DNA of 64,000 nucleotides from Xylanibacter brevis ATCC 19188 (GTDB lineage Bacteria > Bacteroidota > Bacteroidia > Bacteroidales > Bacteroidaceae). A model generated the notes under the pieces. It saw only the letters and a program-made list of their open reading frames with translations, did not search any database and was not told the origin of the DNA. A program made the translations under genes and the position numbers. Of the stretch, positions 8,953-18,329 are shown one piece after another (the first letter of the stretch is position 1; the number at the start of each line of letters is the position of its first letter). The stretch is from NCBI RefSeq assembly GCF_000621725.1, contig NZ_KK211334.1, positions 17,574 through 81,573 on the forward strand, given 5' to 3'.

Positions 8953-9684
8953 TTACTGACAGCAAACAGCTGCAGCCTCGCAGCAAGCACCATCGGGGCA
9001 GCAGTCCAGCGAAGGAGCGCAACCGAAATAGAAGCCCAGCACTACAACCGTGAAGCCCAGCATGAGGAGGGTCACGTAGATAAGACCGAAGCACTGCATG
9101 CGCTTCAACCAGATCTTACCACTCAAGCCCAGTGTCTGCATAGCTGACCAGAAGCCGTGTGCCAGGTGGAACCAGATAGCTGCGAACCATACCAGATAGA
9201 GCACTACCAGTGGCCAGTGTGAGAAAGTGTCGATGATGAAAGCGAAGCCGTCTGCGGGGCTGTGACCGTTGGTGAAACCAGCAATCTCTGCAAACATCAT
9301 GTTGTACCAGAAGTTCTGCAGGTGAACCAACAGACCGATCAGGATGATCAGACCCAGCACGAGCATGTTCTTAGAAGCCCACTCCACCTTACCGGGATTA
9401 ACGGTAGTAGAAACCTCATAACGGCTGTTACCGCGAGCCTTACGGTTTTGAGCCGTGAGGATAAACGCGAAAACGATGTGAATGACAGCAAGGGCAGCCA
9501 GACCCATGGTAGCCACGAGGGCATACCAGTTGGCACCCAGCAATTCGCAAATAGTGTTGTAAGCCTCACCAGAGAAGAGCGCTACGATGTTCATTGCACA
9601 GTGGAATGTCAAGAACAGGATCAGCGCAATGCCAGTAACAGACATTACAACCTTTCTACCAATTGATGAATTTAATAACCACAT
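8953..9684 (-). CDS. sdhC: Succinate dehydrogenase/fumarate reductase cytochrome b subunit with a Cys-rich tail
   Basis: A 243-residue, five-helix membrane subunit of the fused SdhC type. It has histidines in the helices typical of dihaem cytochrome b (FHCAMNIVALFSG, IHIVFAFILT, LVHLQNFW, FHLAHGFWSAMQTLG). It anchors SdhAB and exchanges electrons with menaquinone. It is the first gene of sdhCAB. Unusually, the last 20 or so residues after helix five carry seven cysteines, mostly as CC pairs (DCCPDGACC, then VCCQ at the end). I do not recognise this tail as part of the family. The start MWLLNSSIGRKVVMSVTG is typical. Confidence 0.95.
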   Translation of the reverse strand: MWLLNSSIGRKVVMSVTGIALILFLTFHCAMNIVALFSGEAYNTICELLGANWYALVATMGLAALAVIHIVFAFILTAQNRKARGNSRYEVSTTVNPGKVEWASKNMLVLGLIILIGLLVHLQNFWYNMMFAEIAGFTNGHSPADGFAFIIDTFSHWPLVVLYLVWFAAIWFHLAHGFWSAMQTLGLSGKIWLKRMQCFGLIYVTLLMLGFTVVVLGFYFGCAPSLDCCPDGACCEAAAVCCQ

Positions 9685-9758
9685 AAAAGATTGAAAATTA
9701 ATTAATTAATATTGATTTTAGATTTATTGTCAGCAAGACACAGGCCTTCACAGGCTAA

Positions 9759-9792
9759 CAAAGATACTCATAATAGAGTACGTATATACGTA
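9759..9792 (-). promoter_or_regulatory. sdhCAB promoter with a perfect 14-bp palindrome at the -33 region
   Basis: TATCTTTG (9766-9759) is a -7 box about 75 nt before the sdhC start. Upstream, where the -33 box should be, lies the perfect palindrome TACGTATATACGTA (9779-9792). A dimeric regulator bound there would cover the -33 contact, so it is a candidate operator for redox or carbon control of the operon. The regulator is unknown. Confidence 0.55.
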
Positions 9793-9868
9793 ATGTGGGT
9801 ACAAAATTAATTAAAAATAATGAATCTGCAAATCTTTACTGCAGAAAATTGGGTTATTTATACAAAAT

Positions 9869-9916
9869 AAAAGAATCGGAATTGCAAGGCAAAAGTGCCA
9901 CAATTCCGATTCTTTT
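9869..9916 (-). terminator. Terminator of the BACON-repeat lipoprotein gene
   Basis: A perfect 16-bp stem, AAAAGAATCGGAATTG (9869-9884) with CAATTCCGATTCTTTT (9901-9916), encloses a 16-nt loop. The A/T ends make it usable on both strands. It lies 53 nt past the stop of the large lipoprotein gene. Confidence 0.85.
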
Positions 9917-9969
9917 GTACAGTAATTCCGTTCCTTTTAGATCGTCATTCCTGCTCTTTCATACCGAGA

Positions 9970-12900
9970 TTAATAGTCAACCATCTTGGTATAGCTTGTG
10001 CCATTGGTTGTAAATACCACCTTGATGCGTGGCTTATACACCTTGTTCAGCTTGTTGAGAAGAGCGATTGACAATTGTCCATCGACTGCCAGCGATGGGC
10101 TATAGCTGCCAAGATTGATTGACAACGCATTGTCGTTGCCATCCAGCAGTTGGATGCTAGTGATGACGATCGGCAAGCGATAGTTGTTGACGATGACGAT
10201 AGGACTCTGAGAGGTGACGACGCTGCCAACCTTTTCGTACTCGCCCGAACCGCGCTTGACGTTTACCTTATCGGTGGCATCATAGACCTTTACTTCACAA
10301 TAATCAAAGTAATTAGTGTAGGTGATGCCATCCTTCGTAAAGTCGGGTATGCCTGCATTAATATGAACACTGCCCCTCGCAAGTGCAGTTACACGCCCCT
10401 GCTCACTGACAAAAGCCACCTTCGCATTACTACTGCTCCACTGAATATTTGCGCCATTAAAGGCTTTTGCCTTCAGCGTGGCGGTATTACCCACCTCCAG
10501 TTCCAGGCTCTCTTGCTCCACATAGACATACTTATGCTGTTTGACAGGGAAGGCTATACGCACCTCGTCGTTATAGAGTACCACAGAGTCTATACGCTCG
10601 AAGCCCTCTCCCCTGTAAACCGGAACTTTGACAAGGTTGTAATACTGGTCATAGCCATCTTTTATCGTCTGATCTACCGAGAACCATGAGCCATTTTTCG
10701 TTGTTTTGCTCACGTGATAGCCTGGTGTCAGCGTCTTCACAGGCAGGTTAAACTCACCGCCTTCCTTACCATAAGAAACGATTCTGCGGTTATCACTGAA
10801 ATTGATGGTGATATGAGGATTGGTACGCTGCTTTACAGCCACCTTAGCCATCTCTTCGCCAGCAACGAGGAAACGCAGGGTATCAGCATACGCTTCATTC
10901 TTAACGTTCTCTTTGAACGAGAGGGTTATCTTCTCGGTGGTCTCGTCTATAGGAGTCATGACGCAGTCCACCCACGACGGGCTCTTGATCTGGTACTTCA
11001 CGTTGCTGACAATGTTGAATTCCGAGGTCTGTTTCTCGTAGTTCACCTCCACCTTCTTTACGCTAGGCACCAGCTTCACCTGGAAGTTCTGTTCCACCTT
11101 GAAAGAAGTCTTCACCGAGTTCTCGTCAATGGTGTTGCCATTGGGCAGATACAGCGTAACGGTGGCCGAGCGCTTAGCCAGCGCCGTGTTGACCTGCGAG
11201 GTGAAGATGACCTCGTTGTCCTCCACCACAGCACTCAACCAGCGGGCCGACAACTGCGTTTCGTCGTCGATGATCTGGCAGCGGATGTCCTCCAAGTCGC
11301 GGGTTAGCTTCAGGATGTCCTTCGTCTGGTCGTAGCGCAGTTCGCGGTTCTCGATGCTCAGATTGTCGAAGATGTTATCATGATGCTGAGTCACGCGGAA
11401 CGACTTCTGGGGTGTGCTCTCGGTGATGGTCGAGCCGCTGACATAGAGCGTCACCATGGCCGAGCGGTCGTGCTTGGTGGTGAGCTTCGAGGGTTTCAGC
11501 TCTATCTTATTGCCACTAAGCACGATATTCAGCCAAGTGGGCGTCTGCTGAGTGTCTTCGTCCACCAGCTTATACCTCACGCTGGTCAGGTCAACCTTTG
11601 TTGTTATCTCATGACTTGACGTATTCCATTCAAGACCCAGGTTGGCCACTTTCAGACTGTCTAACAGGTTATTGCCATTCTGCGTAAACGTGAATCCAGT
11701 ATGTACAGTCTTTGCATCGATGGTATTGCCATTGGGCAGATAGAGCGTCACACTGGCCGAGCGCTGATACTTAGAGTAGTTGGGCTGAGTCACAAATTCC
11801 ACATGCTTGCCGTTCACCGTGGCCTGTAGCCAACCTGGTGTCTGTTGGGTCTCGTTGTCCACCAACTGACAGCGGATGCCAGTCAGTTCGCGAGTCAGTT
11901 TCAGCGTGTCGTACTTCTCGTCCCAATTGACCGAGCGATTACTAAACTGCACATCGTCAAAGATGTTGTAATGTTCCTGATTCACCACAAACGACACCTG
12001 TTCGGTGTTCTCGTCGATAGTATTACCATTATTGGGCACAAACAGGGTCACCGTGGCCGAGCGGTTATCGACCGAGGTCAACTGCTGTGGTTTAAGAATC
12101 AGTTCCTGATGTTCGGCATCGAGTGTCACCTGCAACCATGTTGGTGCACGCTTGGTGTCGTTGTCCACCAGTTTGGTGCGCAACAGCGAGAGGTCCACCG
12201 TCTGTTTCAGAGCCCGAACGGTCTCGTTCCAGCTCATGGTCTGGTTCTCAAACCGATGACCGTTGAAGATATTATTGCCCGACTGCTTGAAGGCAAAGCT
12301 CGTCTTCACCGTCTTTTCGTCGATGGTGTTGCCATTAGGCAGATAGAGCGTCACTGTGGCCGTACGGTCGGCCTTCGACATATTCTCTTTTACCGTAAAG
12401 AAGACCTGCTTGCCCTTCACCGTGGCCTGCAACCAGGTGGGCGTCTGCTTCGTGTCAACATCTGTCAACTGACAACTGATTCCCGTCAACTCTCGCGTCA
12501 GTTTCAGCGTGTCGGCCTTTTCATCCCAGCTGACCACACGATCTTTATACATCGCACCATCAAAGATGTCGTCGTGTTTCTGCGTCACATAGAAACTGGT
12601 CTGCACGGTCTGTTCCGTCAGCGTATTATCCTTGCCCACCATATACAAAATTACCTGCGCTGTGCGGTTGATTTTCGATGTCAGCGTCTGCGACTTAAAC
12701 ACCACCTTGTTGCCTTCCACCGCGGCCTGCAACCAAGTGGGTGCTTTCTTCGTCAGCGTGTCCACCACCTGACAACGAATGTTCGGCAACTCTTGCGACG
12801 ATGTCAGCGTGTCGGCAGTTTGGTTCCACGCTATGAAGCGGTCAACAAAGCGCCTTGCATCAAAAATTTTGTTATGCTCCTGTTCTACAACGAAAGAATG

Positions 12901-13839
12901 GGTGATGGTAGTAGAATCGATGGTCTCGCCATGGTTAGGATAGTAGAGCGTCACCGTGGCCGTACGGTCTTTCTTCTGGTTATAGATGGTCGTTGTCACC
13001 ACCACCGAACTGTCAACAACCGTAGCCGTGCACCACGTGGCGCGCTCCTTGGTGGCATCGTCGGTCACCAGTGCCTTGACGCCAGTGAGCTTTCGGCCGG
13101 TAGGAATCCTGTGTATATCACCCGTGGCCTGCGACTTCACTTGTGGAATATTCAAACTGTCGAGCACAGGGTTATGGTTTTGTCGCACCAGCACCGATGC
13201 CTTCGAGAGCAGCGAGTCGTTGACGTACTGCTCACTGTTGGGCACCAGTCTCACCAGTGCTGCACGGTCGTCCTTCGAAGAATACTGCGACACACTGATG
13301 GTGAGTCTTTTGCCTTCGATGGCCGTCTTCAGCCAGTCCACCTTGTTACCGTCCAGGTCGGAAATCTCTGCCTTCACGTTTTTCAGTGTGTTCTTAAACG
13401 TCAGCGTGGTGTCGCCCTGCTCAAAGCCCATGACCACCTCGTCAACATCCAGTCCGTCGAACATAGAGTTTCTCTTCTGGGTGACATAGAACACCACCGG
13501 CTGTGCGTCCGAGTCGTCCATATCGTCGCTCTTCACGTGCAACGTCACACAAGCCGTACGTTCACTGACCGTGATGTTCTCCATCAGCGTCAGCGCAATC
13601 GCCTTTTGATTGATGTTCACATCGAGCCAGTTGGCTGGATAGTTGGTCTTGGTGTCAATGACGGTTGCCATCACATCGGTCAGTACATTGTCAACTTTGA
13701 TAATGCTCTGTGCGGCACTGGCCGAGAAAGTTTGATCTTCAATATGAAGTCCCTCAAGAGGTGATGGAAAGTCTTCATGTTCTACACACGATACAATAAT
13801 TCCCAAAACAACCAACAACGGGAACAATACCTTTTTCAT
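9970..13839 (-). CDS. Giant surface lipoprotein with about nine BACON-like repeats and a Big_2 domain
   Basis: About 1289 residues starting MKKVLFPLLVVLGIIVSC, an SPII signal with lipobox. An in-frame GTG two codons upstream is the alternative start. The body is a tandem series of about 100-residue units. Each has a W-L core (TWLQATV, TWLNIVL), an RTATVTLYLPN-like strand and an ending such as FKQSGNNIF or VTQKHDDIF. The (I/L)(F/L)(D/N) landmarks fall near residues 126, 225, 325, 425, 524, 626, 725 and 823, an almost exact 100-residue period. This resembles BACON (carbohydrate-binding-associated) domains of Bacteroidales. A Big_2 Ig-like unit (LELEVGNTATLKA...VTALARGSV) follows near 1110-1175. 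It is probably a surface adhesin or glycan binder. No enzyme domain is seen and it is transcribed alone. Confidence 0.8.
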   Translation of the reverse strand: MKKVLFPLLVVLGIIVSCVEHEDFPSPLEGLHIEDQTFSASAAQSIIKVDNVLTDVMATVIDTKTNYPANWLDVNINQKAIALTLMENITVSERTACVTLHVKSDDMDDSDAQPVVFYVTQKRNSMFDGLDVDEVVMGFEQGDTTLTFKNTLKNVKAEISDLDGNKVDWLKTAIEGKRLTISVSQYSSKDDRAALVRLVPNSEQYVNDSLLSKASVLVRQNHNPVLDSLNIPQVKSQATGDIHRIPTGRKLTGVKALVTDDATKERATWCTATVVDSSVVVTTTIYNQKKDRTATVTLYYPNHGETIDSTTITHSFVVEQEHNKIFDARRFVDRFIAWNQTADTLTSSQELPNIRCQVVDTLTKKAPTWLQAAVEGNKVVFKSQTLTSKINRTAQVILYMVGKDNTLTEQTVQTSFYVTQKHDDIFDGAMYKDRVVSWDEKADTLKLTRELTGISCQLTDVDTKQTPTWLQATVKGKQVFFTVKENMSKADRTATVTLYLPNGNTIDEKTVKTSFAFKQSGNNIFNGHRFENQTMSWNETVRALKQTVDLSLLRTKLVDNDTKRAPTWLQVTLDAEHQELILKPQQLTSVDNRSATVTLFVPNNGNTIDENTEQVSFVVNQEHYNIFDDVQFSNRSVNWDEKYDTLKLTRELTGIRCQLVDNETQQTPGWLQATVNGKHVEFVTQPNYSKYQRSASVTLYLPNGNTIDAKTVHTGFTFTQNGNNLLDSLKVANLGLEWNTSSHEITTKVDLTSVRYKLVDEDTQQTPTWLNIVLSGNKIELKPSKLTTKHDRSAMVTLYVSGSTITESTPQKSFRVTQHHDNIFDNLSIENRELRYDQTKDILKLTRDLEDIRCQIIDDETQLSARWLSAVVEDNEVIFTSQVNTALAKRSATVTLYLPNGNTIDENSVKTSFKVEQNFQVKLVPSVKKVEVNYEKQTSEFNIVSNVKYQIKSPSWVDCVMTPIDETTEKITLSFKENVKNEAYADTLRFLVAGEEMAKVAVKQRTNPHITINFSDNRRIVSYGKEGGEFNLPVKTLTPGYHVSKTTKNGSWFSVDQTIKDGYDQYYNLVKVPVYRGEGFERIDSVVLYNDEVRIAFPVKQHKYVYVEQESLELEVGNTATLKAKAFNGANIQWSSSNAKVAFVSEQGRVTALARGSVHINAGIPDFTKDGITYTNYFDYCEVKVYDATDKVNVKRGSGEYEKVGSVVTSQSPIVIVNNYRLPIVITSIQLLDGNDNALSINLGSYSPSLAVDGQLSIALLNKLNKVYKPRIKVVFTTNGTSYTKMVDY

Positions 13840-13995
13840 ATTCACAAAAAGATTTTTATGGATGCTAATAAACCATTATAATTTTCTGTCGGCAAAATTA
13901 CGTAAAAAGAACGAATTACACAATATTAAAATGACTTTTAATTGAAAAAAAAGTGCATTTAATTGAATTTATTATCTCGTTCATAATAAATACAT

Positions 13996-14003
13996 TATCT
14001 TTG
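13996..14003 (+). promoter_or_regulatory. -7 box of the beta-helix protein gene
   Basis: TATCTTTG fits TAnnTTTG and lies 37 nt before the ATG at 14041. No clear -33 TTTG is found at the expected distance. On the opposite strand TAATTTTG (13900-13893) is the candidate -7 box of the BACON-repeat gene. Confidence 0.5.
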
Positions 14004-14040
14004 CCAAGCAAAATAACATGTCAACAAAACAGCGACACTA

Positions 14041-16266
14041 ATGAAAAAAATTCTACTTTATATGGCTGCCATCTGGGCCTGGACAACTGCCGGAGCACAG
14101 ACGTTGAACGTACAACTGGGCGAGGTTGTCTATCAGATTCCGGCCAGTCAGGCAGGCGAGATGGCTTATGAAAACGGACAGACCGTGACCATCATGGGCA
14201 AGAGTTTCACACTCAGCGACATCAACCAGATGTACATAGACAACAGCACCGTGACGGACAATAGCGTCAACATCGACTATCAGGGCAGCGAAGCCCGTGT
14301 GACCGTGGCCGGGAATATTGCTAAGTACCTGACTATCAACACAAACAAGGCACACGTGACCGTGATACAGAGTGCAGAACTGCTCGACGAGATTACCTAT
14401 ACCCTGAGCGGCACATCGACCAATGGCTCCTTCTATATGGACGGCGAGCTGAAGGCCAGCATCGTGCTGAACGGTGTCGCGCTGACCAACCCCGACAGTG
14501 CTGCCATCAACATCCGCAACGGCAAGCGCATCAGCATCGAACTGGCCGAAGGCACCACCTCGACACTGGTGGACGGCGTGGGAGGCAGTCAGAAGGCATG
14601 TCTCGCCGTGAAAGGTCACACGGAGTTCAAGGGTGCCGGTACGCTGAACCTGACCGGACGCACGGCGCACGCCTTCTGGGGCAAGGAGTATGTGCAACTG
14701 AAAAAAAGCACTGGCACCATCAACATCCTGGGGGCGGTGGGCGACGGCTTCAACGTGAACCAGTATTTCCAGATGAATGGGGGCACCGTGAACATCAATA
14801 ACGTGGGCGACGACGGTCTGCAGCTGAGCTATAAGACCGACGACGACGAGCAGATCATTCCGCTGACAGACGATGAAGACAACACCGCCGAGGTGATTGT
14901 CAATGCTGGCACGCTGAAGATCAGCACCACAGCGGTGGGCGCTAAGTGCATCAAGAGCGAGAACAAGGTGACGGTTCACGATGGTACACTGACGCTGAAA
15001 GGCAGCGGTGGCATAGACACCAGCGACAGCAGCGACCTGTCGTATGCGGCAGGTATCAAGGCCGAGGACTTCACCCAGAATGGTGGCACCATCGAGATGA
15101 CCATCAGCGGCACGGCCGGACGCGGTGTCTCAGCCGACCATATCACCACCAATGGTGGCATACTGACCATCAACAACAGCGGCGCACCGCAGACGGTGTC
15201 CAGCGACGTGAAATCGGCCAAGGGCCTGAAGGGCGAATATGTGGCCCTGAACGCCGGTACCATCACCATCACCATGACAGGCAATGCCGGCAAGGGCATC
15301 GTGGCTGGCGACGGCACCAAGAGCACCAGTGGCGGTGGTGGCAGGATGGCTCCTGCATGGGCACCAATGAAGGCACCAATGATGGCACCGATGAAGGCAC
15401 CAATGATGGCGCCGATGATGGCACCAGATGCTCGTCCTGGTGGCGGCGGCATGGGCGGTGGCACCACCTATACTAACGTTACGGGTGCTTACACGCAGGG
15501 CACTGCCGACGGCAACGGACCCACGCTGACCGTCAGCACCACCGGTAGCGCCTACAGCAGCTCGTCGGCCAAGGCCATCAAGGCTATCTGCCAGGCGGTG
15601 ATCTACGGCGGCGAGACCACCGTGACCACCAAGACGAATGGTGCCGAGGGACTGGAGTCAAAGACAGGCATCTCCATACAAGGTGGCCAGCACTACTTGC
15701 AATGCTACGACGACTGTATCAACACGTCGGGAAAGATCACCTTCAACGGTGGTGTGACGGTGTGCTACTCCAACGGCAACGATGCCGTCGATTCAAATGC
15801 AGGCACCACGGGCGCCATCACCATCGGCGACGGCATCTGCTTTGCCTATACCTCGGCAGGTGGACCAGAGGAAGGTTTCGACTGCGACAACAACTCGTAT
15901 ATCCAGATCACGGGCACCGGCATCGGCATCAGCGCCGGCGGCGCACAGGGTGGCGGCTCCAGCAGCTCGACCATCTCTAACGCTGCTCAGGGCTATACGT
16001 TCCTCACCAGCAGCATCAGCTACACCACCGGACGCTATTATACCCTGGCCGACAGCAACGGCCAAAACCTGGTGACCTACAGCTTTGCGGCCAACGTCTC
16101 CAGTTCGCTGGCGCTGATCACAGCCCAGGGGATGACCTCTAAAGGCAGCTACAACATCAAATACAGTACCACGGCGCCCACCGATGCCACCACCGTCTTC
16201 CACGGTCTGTATCTGGGCAGCAGCGCCAAAGGCACGAATAGTGTGACCAGCTTCACAGCCAAGTAA
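14041..16266 (+). CDS. Secreted carbohydrate-binding protein, Cthe_2159 family
   Basis: A 741-residue protein with a Sec signal (MKKILLYMAAIWAWTTAGAQ) and no lipobox. Long stretches of right-handed beta-helix type repeats follow (INIRNGKRISIELAEG, TGTINILGAVGDGFNV, GTVNINNVGDDGLQL, GGIDTSDSSDLSYAAGIKAE). These match the Cthe_2159 family of cellulose/pectin-binding beta-helix proteins. Around residues 435-472 the helix is broken by a low-complexity insert of repeated M-A-P and K-A-P units flanked by Gly-rich segments. Binding of plant polysaccharide is inferred from the family. Partners are unknown; it is divergent from the BACON-repeat gene and followed by a strong terminator. Confidence 0.75.
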   Translation: MKKILLYMAAIWAWTTAGAQTLNVQLGEVVYQIPASQAGEMAYENGQTVTIMGKSFTLSDINQMYIDNSTVTDNSVNIDYQGSEARVTVAGNIAKYLTINTNKAHVTVIQSAELLDEITYTLSGTSTNGSFYMDGELKASIVLNGVALTNPDSAAINIRNGKRISIELAEGTTSTLVDGVGGSQKACLAVKGHTEFKGAGTLNLTGRTAHAFWGKEYVQLKKSTGTINILGAVGDGFNVNQYFQMNGGTVNINNVGDDGLQLSYKTDDDEQIIPLTDDEDNTAEVIVNAGTLKISTTAVGAKCIKSENKVTVHDGTLTLKGSGGIDTSDSSDLSYAAGIKAEDFTQNGGTIEMTISGTAGRGVSADHITTNGGILTINNSGAPQTVSSDVKSAKGLKGEYVALNAGTITITMTGNAGKGIVAGDGTKSTSGGGGRMAPAWAPMKAPMMAPMKAPMMAPMMAPDARPGGGGMGGGTTYTNVTGAYTQGTADGNGPTLTVSTTGSAYSSSSAKAIKAICQAVIYGGETTVTTKTNGAEGLESKTGISIQGGQHYLQCYDDCINTSGKITFNGGVTVCYSNGNDAVDSNAGTTGAITIGDGICFAYTSAGGPEEGFDCDNNSYIQITGTGIGISAGGAQGGGSSSSTISNAAQGYTFLTSSISYTTGRYYTLADSNGQNLVTYSFAANVSSSLALITAQGMTSKGSYNIKYSTTAPTDATTVFHGLYLGSSAKGTNSVTSFTAK

Positions 16267-16297
16267 TACAGGATAACATCGTATGTGTTGACTGAAC

Positions 16298-16342
16298 GAG
16301 GGGCAATACCGCACAATGCGGCGTTGTCCCTCTACATTTTTT
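16298..16342 (+). terminator. Terminator after the Cthe_2159-type gene
   Basis: The long hairpin starts GAGGGGCAA (16298-16306) and closes with TTGTCCCTC (ends 16332). It contains an inner CCGC/GCGG stem and is followed by a run of T to 16342. Confidence 0.85.
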
Positions 16343-16378
16343 AAGCATTATTATACATACTAATTGCAGAAGATTTTG

Positions 16379-16386
16379 TAATTTTG
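16379..16386 (+). promoter_or_regulatory. -7 box of mnmG
   Basis: TAATTTTG fits TAnnTTTG, 23 nt before the mnmG ATG at 16410. No -33 TTTG is found at the expected spacing, so the call rests on the -7 box and position alone. Confidence 0.45.
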
Positions 16387-16409
16387 CAAACGAAATATTT
16401 CAAGTTACA

Positions 16410-18281
16410 ATGACATTAAAATACGACGTAGTGGTTATCGGCGGCGGACATGCCGGCTGTGAGGCAGCTTGTGCCTCGGCCAATATGGGTGCAAAGACGC
16501 TACTGGTAACTATGGACATGAACAAGATTGCACAGATGTCGTGCAATCCTGCGGTTGGTGGCATCGCTAAGGGACAGATCGTACGCGAAATTGACGCCCT
16601 TGGCGGACAGATGGGAATAGTGACCGACCGCTCCACCATTCAGTTTCGCATGTTGAACATAGGCAAGGGCCCCGCCGTTTGGAGCCCACGTGCCCAATGT
16701 GACCGCGGCAAGTTTATCTGGAACTGGCGCACGGTCATCGACCATACGCCCAATCTGGACGTGTGGCAGGACCAGGTATGCGAACTGATGGCAGAAAAGG
16801 GCCAAGTCATCGGCGTCAGAACAATCTGGGGAGCAGAAATCCTAGCGCGTGCCGTCGTGGTGACGGCGGGCACGTTCCTCAACGGTCTGATGCACATAGG
16901 ACGCAAGATGGTGGCTGGCGGACGCATCGCCGAACCCGCCGTGAGCGACTTCACCGAGAGCATCACGCGCCACGGCATCCGCTCAGCACGCATGAAGACG
17001 GGCACACCAGTGCGTATAGACAAACGCAGCGTGCACTTCGACGAACTGGAAGAGCAGCCGGGCGACACGAGCTACTACCAGTTCTCGTATATGGGCGAGG
17101 CCCGCACCCTGCAGCAGTTGCCTTGCTGGACGGTGAACACGAATGCTAAAGTGCACGAGATTCTGCGCTCAGGACTGAACGACTCCCCACTCTACAACGG
17201 ACAGATACAATCCATCGGACCGCGCTACTGTCCGTCGATAGAAACAAAACTGGTGACGTTTCCCGACCGCGAACAGCACCCGCTGTTTCTGGAACCCGAA
17301 GGTGAGGACACCAACGAGATGTACCTGAACGGTTTTTCGTCATCGCTGCCCATGGACGTTCAGATCGAGGCTTTGAAGCAGATGCCGGCCTTCCGCGACG
17401 TGAAAGTGTATCGTCCGGGCTACGCCATAGAATACGATTTCTTCGATCCTACACAGTTGAAGCATACGTTGGAATCGAAAAAATTGGATGGCCTGTTCTT
17501 TGCCGGACAGGTGAACGGCACCACGGGCTATGAGGAAGCTGCCGGACAGGGACTCGTGGCTGGCGTGAATGCAGCTCTGAAATGCGATGGAAACAACGAA
17601 TTTGTGATGCATCGCGATGAGTCGTACATCGGTGTACTGGTGGACGACCTGGTAACAAAGGGCGTTGACGAGCCCTACCGCATGTTTACCTCGCGCGCAG
17701 AGTATCGCATTCTGCTGCGCCAAGACGATGCCGACGCCCGACTCACAGAGCGATCTTATGCGATGGGACTGGCAAAAAAAGACCGATACGACCGCTGGAT
17801 GGAGAAGAAACAGGCCATCGAAAGAATCGAGGCTTTTTGCAAGACCTTCCCGATTAAAGCAAAAGAAATCAATCCCGCGCTGGAAAAACTGGGCACCACC
17901 CCACTCCAATTTGGCGTCAAGTTGGAAGACCTGGTGGCACGTCCACAACTGAACTTCCGCAATCTATCGGAGATTGTGCCCGAACTGCGCGAATTAATCG
18001 AGAGCGCACCCAACCGCAAAGAGGAGATTGCCGAGGCTGCCGAAATACGTATTAAGTATAAAGGATACATCGAGCGCGAGAAACAAGTGGCCGACAAAAT
18101 GCACCGCTTGGAGAATATCAAAATCAAGGGACACTTCGATTACAACACGATTCAATCGCTCTCTACCGAATGCCGACAGAAGTTGACCGCCATAGATCCC
18201 GACACACTGGCACAGGCCAGCCGCATTCCGGGCGTCTCTCCCAGCGACATCAACGTGCTGTTAGTGCTCATGGGGCGATAA
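16410..18281 (+). CDS. mnmG: tRNA uridine 5-carboxymethylaminomethyl modification enzyme MnmG (GidA)
   Basis: A 623-residue protein, the full family length. The FAD site is VIGGGHAGCEAACASANMG near residue 7. The GidA signatures CNPAVGGIAKGQIVREIDALGG and GPRYCPSIE are both present, and the C-terminal helical domain ends in GVSPSDINVLLVLMG. With MnmE it installs the cmnm5U34 modification in tRNA wobble positions. In many bacteria gidA lies near the chromosomal origin, and here a parS-like site overlaps its stop codon. No anomaly is seen. Confidence 0.97.
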   Translation: MTLKYDVVVIGGGHAGCEAACASANMGAKTLLVTMDMNKIAQMSCNPAVGGIAKGQIVREIDALGGQMGIVTDRSTIQFRMLNIGKGPAVWSPRAQCDRGKFIWNWRTVIDHTPNLDVWQDQVCELMAEKGQVIGVRTIWGAEILARAVVVTAGTFLNGLMHIGRKMVAGGRIAEPAVSDFTESITRHGIRSARMKTGTPVRIDKRSVHFDELEEQPGDTSYYQFSYMGEARTLQQLPCWTVNTNAKVHEILRSGLNDSPLYNGQIQSIGPRYCPSIETKLVTFPDREQHPLFLEPEGEDTNEMYLNGFSSSLPMDVQIEALKQMPAFRDVKVYRPGYAIEYDFFDPTQLKHTLESKKLDGLFFAGQVNGTTGYEEAAGQGLVAGVNAALKCDGNNEFVMHRDESYIGVLVDDLVTKGVDEPYRMFTSRAEYRILLRQDDADARLTERSYAMGLAKKDRYDRWMEKKQAIERIEAFCKTFPIKAKEINPALEKLGTTPLQFGVKLEDLVARPQLNFRNLSEIVPELRELIESAPNRKEEIAEAAEIRIKYKGYIEREKQVADKMHRLENIKIKGHFDYNTIQSLSTECRQKLTAIDPDTLAQASRIPGVSPSDINVLLVLMGR

Positions 18282-18296
18282 GTTTCACGTGAAACA
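18281..18296. promoter_or_regulatory. parS-like ParB binding site 1
   Basis: AGTTTCACGTGAAACA matches the ParB/Spo0J parS consensus TGTTTCACGTGAAACA at 15 of 16 positions, with a perfect 14-bp palindromic core. It starts at the last base of the mnmG stop codon. A second site lies 667 bp away. Confidence 0.85.
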
Positions 18297-18329
18297 AATA
18301 CATTAATTTAATCATATAACTAACTGAGT

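Noticed and set aside
11845..13764. Plus-strand frame of 639 codons rich in His, Arg and Val
   Set aside because: It mirrors the repeats of the BACON-like lipoprotein and has no domain, signal or promoter.
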